64,000 nucleotides of DNA from Calcarisporiella thermophila CBS 279.70 (taxonomy: Eukaryota > Calcarisporiellomycota): the NCBI RefSeq assembly GCF_041956535.1, contig NW_027192192.1:1215111-1279110 (forward strand). The letters are read 5' to 3'. Of the stretch, positions 58,567 through 64,000 are shown in pieces (position 1 is the first letter of the stretch; each line of letters opens with the position of its first letter). The translations under genes and the position numbers were made by a program. The notes beneath the pieces were generated by a model. The model was given only the letters and a program-made list of their open reading frames with translations. It ran no database searches and had not been told where the DNA came from.

Positions 58567-59425
58567 CTACTGCCGTAGTTGCTTTAGCCTTTCTGCCAAC
58601 TCGTCGGATTCCTTTTCCTCCTTTTCTAGCTGGGGCACCACATTCGACGTCGCCGCCGATCTCAACTCCTGGTTGAGCTCCAAGCCCGCCTCATCCGCAA
58701 CCTGCTGCATTAGTACATCCACTTCCTCTTGCGGCGTTGTTAGTGTGGTGGAGCTGCCCATGGCGCCCTCCATGTAGCCAGTCTGGACGTCTAGGTCTTC
58801 GAACTGAGCCTCAAATTTGTCCATGACAAGCGAAATCTTTTCGAGATTCATGGATTCCATCGCCTTATCCATGCCTTTGACTACATTCGCCATCGAAGAG
58901 GTCACTTTGCGCATCGTGACGGCTGTCTGAACGCGACTCGCCACGGCATCAATACGCGAACTCAAGCGAAGCAAATTGAGCGCTTCGTTCTTTTTTCGGA
59001 TGGCGTTTGCGGCATATATGCGAGCACCCTCATTATTGCCCTGCTGAATGGCCTAAGTGGTTTCCAAGACAAATCAGTATATCGCCATAGTAGGCCCACA
59101 CGCTTCCTCCATCTACCTTTTTTAATTTCGCTTTTTCTGTTAATTCATCCTTGTTGCATTTTTTGGATTGTCTCTGAAGTTGTTTAGCTGTGAACTAAAC
59201 AATTAAAAGAAAAAAGTAAAAAAATTTAGTACTTGGGTCCATAATCAAATAAAAAAACATCTTACTTTTAACTGAAAAAGCTGCTCTAGCAACGTGGAAA
59301 ATTTGATCCAAAAAAAGGGTAATATGGAAGAATGGCGAATACATCAGAATTTAGTCAGGTTCGAAGGATCTTCAAAACAAATCATAACCATGGCGGCAGG
59401 CATACTCACTTTCCAAATTACTCAT
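58567..59425 (-). CDS. ESCRT-III protein CHMP1 (Did2/Vps46)
   Basis: Four exons: 59425-59410 (16 nt), 59285-59266 (20 nt), 59194-59117, 59052-58567; 199 residues. Spliced start [20 protein letters not shown] is characteristic of CHMP1, and confirms the two tiny exons. The basic helix continues [40 protein letters not shown], then [20 protein letters not shown]. The C-terminal MIT-interacting motif is [12 protein letters not shown], recognised by Vps4. CHMP1 works late in multivesicular body formation and membrane scission, recruiting Vps4. Length is normal for the family. Confidence 0.95.
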
Positions 59426-59834
59426 ATCTTAAGCGTGCTATTAAGGTGAAGGGCAGCTGAATCTACTAAATAGGCGTGTCGATCGATGCGATCTAAGTAA
59501 ATGGATATGCGATGACAAGAAAAGTGAGTTGGACCTTATTGAAAAAGTAGGGTGGCACAGCAATTTAATTATCTTGGCTCATGCGGGATTAGATAGTAAA
59601 ACAAAGGCTCGTCAAATGAAAGGGTAAAAAATAAAAGAAAACAGTGTCTGCATATAAAGGAAAATGTACATCGTCAGGTATTAGTGGCACATTTAAAGAA
59701 AGAATTCTCGAGAGAAAACTAATATACGATTGTAAACCCAAACAAAATAAAGTCCAGTTAAAGCATGTTGCATAGAAACCATTTTAGGGGGGAGCGGGGA
59801 GGTGGAGTCGAATACAGCCATATCAGCACAAAGT
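59426..59834. other. spacer between CHMP1 and PP2A B''
   Basis: AT-rich 5' flank of CHMP1 joined to the 3' flank of the PP2A subunit gene. No gene is recognised. Confidence 0.5.
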
Positions 59835-62800
59835 CTATCCCCTTTCCACTAAAACCATGTTTCGGTACTCAATCTCGGCGTAAATCTCCCATTCACTAAG
59901 TAGAAGTAGAGCGTGTTTTCTTTAGTAGGCCCCATAGTGAGATTGCATCGATTCAACTTTTCCTACCTCATATCGTCCACTTCCTCGATGACTCCCCACT
60001 CCTCTTCATTTTCGCCCTCCTCCGAGCCACCTCCGTTGCACTCGGCTCTCAGTAGCTGTTTCCTTACTCTCAAGTGATGGTGGTAGTGCTCATATGCAAT
60101 GCACCGTGACAAGTTGAAGAACAAGTCGAAAAACTCGGGCGCTTGCTTGCAGCGTTTGAGGTCGGCAAGCGAGATCTGGCCCTGGCGCACAGGATTAACA
60201 AGATCCATTCTATCACAGCAGCAATAATAAGGGCGTGAGTTCTCTGCCTACAGTCAGGCGTGAGAAATACAAATGGGGTTCCCTACATTTGGCAGATACA
60301 GTCCTCGAGCTTGACAATCTCTGCCTCAAAAATCTCCATGCGCTGAACCTGCTCTTGGAAGAAATACTCGAGCTCGAACACCGTCAATACGCCGTCGTCA
60401 TCCAAATCCATGCAGCGGAACCTACCAACGCATCTTGGTTATCTGGAGTCAACTAAGTCAAAGCTTTACTGTATTCAATACCAGTATTCTATGGCGGTCG
60501 GCGTGGATTTATCCGTTTCTGACAAAAAGAACCATATAAAATCAAGATAGCCCATATACAGCTCTTCATCTACTCCCCCTTCGCTTTGCTTTCGAAAGGG
60601 CTCATGCAGTTTGGCACAGCCGTTTAGAACGCGCTTTAGAATGCGCGTAGTGAGCGCATAATTTCCATATCTTGCAAGATCTTCCTCATGAAGTACTAAG
60701 TCATGGTCGGTGTCTAGTTCGAAAAATTTGCAGTAGATAACATAAAAGTGTTTGTAGGAAAAACAGTCGCGCGTCTAGTGGGAAAATCCACAATTATCCT
60801 ATCTAGAATTCCAAAAAAACACAAGATGCCTTCCTTACTGTACTAAGATCACAGGTTTCTTCCAGCCTACGGAGCTCATTTACAAAGTCACTTCGTCGAA
60901 ATTGGCCCAGGGTCATGCGCCCAACAAAATTCTTGGAGTTGTAGAATATACGGCATATCACGGTTTCCGCTGTTAACAGAGGGCAAAGGTCACTATCATC
61001 CTGTTCCTTATCAATGATTAGACAAAGAAGGGCTCACCGTATCTCTCTTGAAAGAGAGGATTATCCGCCAGAAAGTCGAGCCCGGGATGGTATAGAACCA
61101 CGTCTACAATAGATCAACGATAAGCGACGGAAGACACCGCTCTCATGGAGCTAATTCTACAGTACCTTCGAGAATGGGCAAAAAGTCGTCAGGTGTTAAA
61201 ACGTGGGCGTCATTCTTTTGTAGAAGCTTGAATAGGATGGCCTCCTCATCATGACATTCTCTTGAGATATCGGTCCATGTCCTTGATTATGTCATGATGT
61301 AGCATCAAGTTTTCCGTGAGAGCAAAGAAAAGCGGTTACTCTACCTCGCAAACTCCTCATATCCGACCAGGTCGATCTGAGTCCCTTCGGCCTCTACTTT
61401 TCGAAAGAGAGCAATGTTGGCATACCGCGGTAAGTTGCATATATCTTTTGATATCGGGAGGAACTCCATCTCATCCAAGTGCTCGCGATCGCCAAAAATT
61501 TCTTGAGCCTTGGTCTAGTTGAAGAAGGCGAAAAAAGGCGCAACCACTAAGCATTGTATTATAGAAGGGGAGAGCTTATTCATTTGAATTACATTACCAG
61601 AACCATGGCTAGTCGACGCGATGCTTCATCAGGGGACACCGATTTTCTTAGAGGAAAGAGGAGGGGTTTTGTAGGACTCTATGGAATCATCCTAGAGCGT
61701 TAGACTTGGAAGAAAACATAAAAGAGATGCATTCGTACCGATAATCCTTCATTGAAGGAAATACCCAAGTCATTTCCCAAAAAAATCATGACTCTCCCCG
61801 TACTGTCCGCATAGACTACCTCCTCCACGTGCACACCTAGCCCCGGTAGATCTGCACTCAAGACTTCCTTAGCCACCGCTTGTTTTTCCGCATTGGGTGG
61901 AGCCTGCTCCTCTCGCCGTGCATTAGGAGAGCACATATTGTCCAAGGAAGCATAGAGGGATTCGTGCATGCTCTCGTTCTTTTTCAGGACGAAATTTTCG
62001 GTAGAGGGGATTGTCTTTTCTGTAAACTTACTCCTCCGCGGCTGCTGTATCGGGGAGAGCGCTTTCTCCTGAAAGAGCGCATTGGGGTGAATATCTTCAG
62101 GGCCGTTCAACAGGCCAATGTGTGACATACGCGGAGAAAGGCAGGGTGGCGACCTTGAATTCTGAATTCCATTATCGCTGGGGACGGATGTCAAGGGTGG
62201 TGATTTCAGCACATTTTGGAATAGATCTTGTATTCATTTAAAATAGAGTGTGTGTTAGGGGCAAATGGACACGAAAAAGAAGGACTGTCAACTATCCATA
62301 GCTACCACTGAGGTTGTCGGCAGACAGAGTGATGCTGTTCGAAGGATGAGACCCATTCCATCCTTTCCGCCACTGCCCGGGACTTACCGGAGGCGTCGAA
62401 GCATTCTCTGATGAAAGCTGCGCACCCTTGGACTTGTTGGGGGAGACGGGGAGGAGCGAGGAGCGAGCTGCACCACTATTCTTGTCAGAAGAGGCCGATG
62501 ATGGGTTCATGCCCGTGGAATGGAGCTTGTAAAACACCCGCACTAAGGACTGAAACTTGTTCAGGGGATGGCTAGTCATTTCCTCACAAGATGTGAGAGC
62601 TGTGTCGAGGAATAACAGAGGAGAGATGGGAAAGCGCTGAGGGGATGTTCTTCTTCGTGGTGGCGGCAATGACGGGAGGGATAATTAAATACAGGAGAAA
62701 GAGGGATGAGCGCACACGTTTTCCTTACGGTTTCATAAGATAAGTACAAAAAAGGGAAATGGAAAGAATGCATTCCACAGTTGCGGGTGGCCAATGCGAA

Positions 62801-62968
62801 TTTGGAGAGCAGGATGAAAATTTCTTGACACGTATCACGAATGGCAGCAGCTGAGCCGATTTCCTCGCGTCGTCTGGCAGCAGTACTGACATCTTCTGCC
62901 GGCAGCTCCTCTCCTCGGTGCACCGCTGGTTGAACGAGCCCTGCCTGCACATCGCCTTGCCTGCACAT
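59835..62968 (-). CDS. PP2A regulatory subunit B'' (PPP2R3 type)
   Basis: Twelve exons: 62968-62729, 62636-62306, 62226-61739, 61678-61598, 61514-61345, 61281-61166, 61103-61038, 60969-60839, 60774-60482, 60421-60287, 60209-59967, 59895-59835; 784 residues. The first about 350 residues are Ser/Pro-rich and variable. The conserved part starts near LFPLRKSVSPDEASRRLAMV and includes RIFYNSKNFVGRMTLGQFRR, YCKFFELDTDHDLVLHEEDL (EF-hand 1) and WFRCMDLDDDGVLTVFELEY (EF-hand 2, complete Ca ligands). The last exon adds SEWEIYAEIEYRNMVLVERG, matching the (S)DW-x-x-F--EY end of the family, so the earlier in-frame stop at 59963 is intronic. B'' subunits target PP2A in a Ca-dependent way. The start lies in a 16-bp tandem duplication. 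Confidence 0.92.
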
Positions 62969-62975
62969 CGCCTTG
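62944..62975. repeat. two tandem copies of a 16-bp unit at the PP2A B'' start
   Basis: CCTGCACATCGCCTTG occurs twice in direct succession. Each copy carries an ATG on the minus strand; being 16 bp apart, the two are in different frames, and only the one at 62968 opens the long coding frame. Confidence 0.9.
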
Positions 62976-63304
62976 TCTATAACCTGAGCGGCTCCCTGGA
63001 GCTATTGTGCTACTTCTTTGGCTAGTAACCTAATCTTCCTTGCTAGAATATCATTAGACCTCGTTTGAGGTGCCTATTCAGGAAAATAGAGGAGTTTGCA
63101 TAACTTCTCTTCCGAGAGGTTTGGGACACAGCGACGAGGCCCAGCAAAGGGATCTATAGAGCACCCACTACCGGCTCAATTCTCTCTTCTGCACCAATCA
63201 AATGCAAGTTTGCATCTTTCAGAAGAGTTTCCTACCCATTTCTCCTCTATCCAAGGGAACCCAATCATACACGGGTGCGGATCCGAACAAAATTCGGGCC
63301 TCAG
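62969..63304. other. divergent spacer between PP2A B'' and hydrolase
   Basis: About 340 bp shared by two divergent genes. The hydrolase frame is open here from 63104 on, but without an ATG before 63305, so part may belong to an upstream exon. Confidence 0.5.
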
Positions 63305-64000
63305 ATGCCCGTGGTGGCAACGAAGTTTCAGTCTTTTAATAGGGGCCATTCTTCAAATTCCAATGGAAACATCTCGCCATTCCAGCATCGTATCGCTAGA
63401 ATGTATACCGAAAGAATACCCCCATTAACCAAAGGTTATGCCGTAATACAGCGATCCAAATGTAAACCTGTGAAAATATACTACGAATTATATGGGAAGG
63501 GACCCCGCTGTATAATGATGATTATGGGTAATGTGTACATACTCTAGTTGATAGAATCTTTACTCTATGCTCGCTTTTAACACCTCGGCCCATTTCTTTT
63601 TTAATAGGGTTTGGTCTCCCTTGTCTCGCATGGTACAAATTGGTGAGCATTTAAATCGGTATAGCTTTGTCCTTACCTCACTAATCGTTAATGCATCATT
63701 TAGATCCACTATCTGATGTCCAGCTCCAATGAATTCTCCATTCTTGTGTTCGACCATTGTGGTGTTGGCATGTCAGGTGGGGCGTTGCTTCTAGTTCTAT
63801 GTAAAACTCGGATCCTCATTTATTCTATTAGAGGCGCCAAAGAAACTTCGCTACACGACGAAATCCATGGCAAAAGATGCGCTCGGATTACTCGAGTATG
63901 TCGGTTGGACAAAAAGCGTTCATTTGCTTGGGTGCTCGCTCGGTGGAATGGTGTGCCAGTTTATGGCCGCTTATCGGCCTAGCAATTTCTTGTCCCTTAC
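63305..64000 (+). CDS. alpha/beta hydrolase, partial (cut by right end)
   Basis: Exons so far: 63305-63527, 63608-63642, 63704-63776, 63832 to the window end. The spliced protein shows KPVKIYYELYGKGPRCIMMI, then the oxyanion-side motif MGFGLPCLAWYKL, FSILVFDHCGVGMSG (the strand-turn usually written DxRGxGxS), and the nucleophile elbow HLLGCSLGGMVCQF (G-x-S-x-G with Ser). This matches fungal alpha/beta hydrolases of the epoxide hydrolase/esterase fold. The final Asp and His of the triad lie beyond the window. The exact start is uncertain because the frame is open for another 200 bp upstream without an ATG. Confidence 0.85.

Noticed and set aside
59963-59966. TAG stop as end of the PP2A B'' protein
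   Set aside because: A GTAGGA donor at this site and the next exon supply the conserved EWEIYAEIEY end, so the stop is intronic.
1-64000. tRNA, rRNA, CRISPR arrays, autonomous transposons
   Set aside because: I looked for B-box-like sequences, repeat-spacer arrays and transposase or reverse transcriptase motifs and found none that I could support; a tRNAscan or Infernal run would settle the RNA genes.

Overview
This window looks like nuclear DNA of a fungus. Almost every gene is broken by short GT-AG introns, mostly 50-100 nt. Several genes are of fungal or broadly opisthokont type: a YME2-like mitochondrial protein, a Mad3-type checkpoint protein without a kinase domain, a Ste7/Fuz7-like MAP kinase kinase, an AVT-type amino acid transporter and a Mss116-like helicase. 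An ATG16 that keeps its WD40 propeller and a stathmin-like protein are unlike yeast and point to an early-diverging fungal lineage. That placement is inference; no rRNA or other marker is present. I rebuilt exon-intron structures by hand by keeping the reading frame across each junction, and give them as exon lists.

Layout. 1-12.5 kb (AT-rich): a partial glycine-rich-domain-like protein (left end cut), a GNAT acetyltransferase, an amino acid transporter, tRNA m5U methyltransferase TRMT2A/Trm2, ATG16, ketopantoate reductase and a stathmin-like protein. 12.9-34 kb (AT-rich): a secreted Cys-rich protein, a mitochondrial DEAD-box helicase, YME2, a HAD phosphatase, a MAPKK, a second secreted Cys-rich protein, a FAM210/DUF1279 protein, BLOC1S1, an ABC1/ADCK kinase-like protein and an unrecognised Ser/Pro-rich protein. 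35-54.6 kb (clearly more GC-rich coding sequence): HSP90, Mad3, a PHOSPHO-type phosphatase, a second GNAT protein, a Gfo/Idh/MocA oxidoreductase, a G-protein alpha subunit, an aldo-keto reductase and a SABATH-like methyltransferase with a large disordered insertion. 55-64 kb: MO25, a COA4-like CHCH protein, CHMP1, a PP2A B'' subunit, and an alpha/beta hydrolase cut by the right end.

The genes are mostly unrelated housekeeping and signalling genes. I see no biosynthetic cluster, no autonomous transposon, no CRISPR array and no tRNA or rRNA gene that I can support. Three divergent pairs share short intergenic regions and may share promoters: transporter/TRMT2A, ATG16/ketopantoate reductase and BLOC1S1/ADCK. 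Shared biology is visible only loosely: several products act in mitochondria (YME2, helicase, ADCK, FAM210, COA4-like), and several in endomembrane traffic or autophagy (ATG16, BLOC1S1, CHMP1).

The most unusual items are an 8-nt microexon in YME2, 16- and 20-nt exons in CHMP1, a roughly 165-residue low-complexity insertion inside a methyltransferase fold, the stathmin-like gene, two near-perfect hairpins and one perfect 22-bp palindrome in non-coding DNA, helically phased heat-shock half-sites upstream of HSP90, and a series of 10-14-base G/C homopolymers mostly near gene 3' ends. I found no convincing new multi-gene system.
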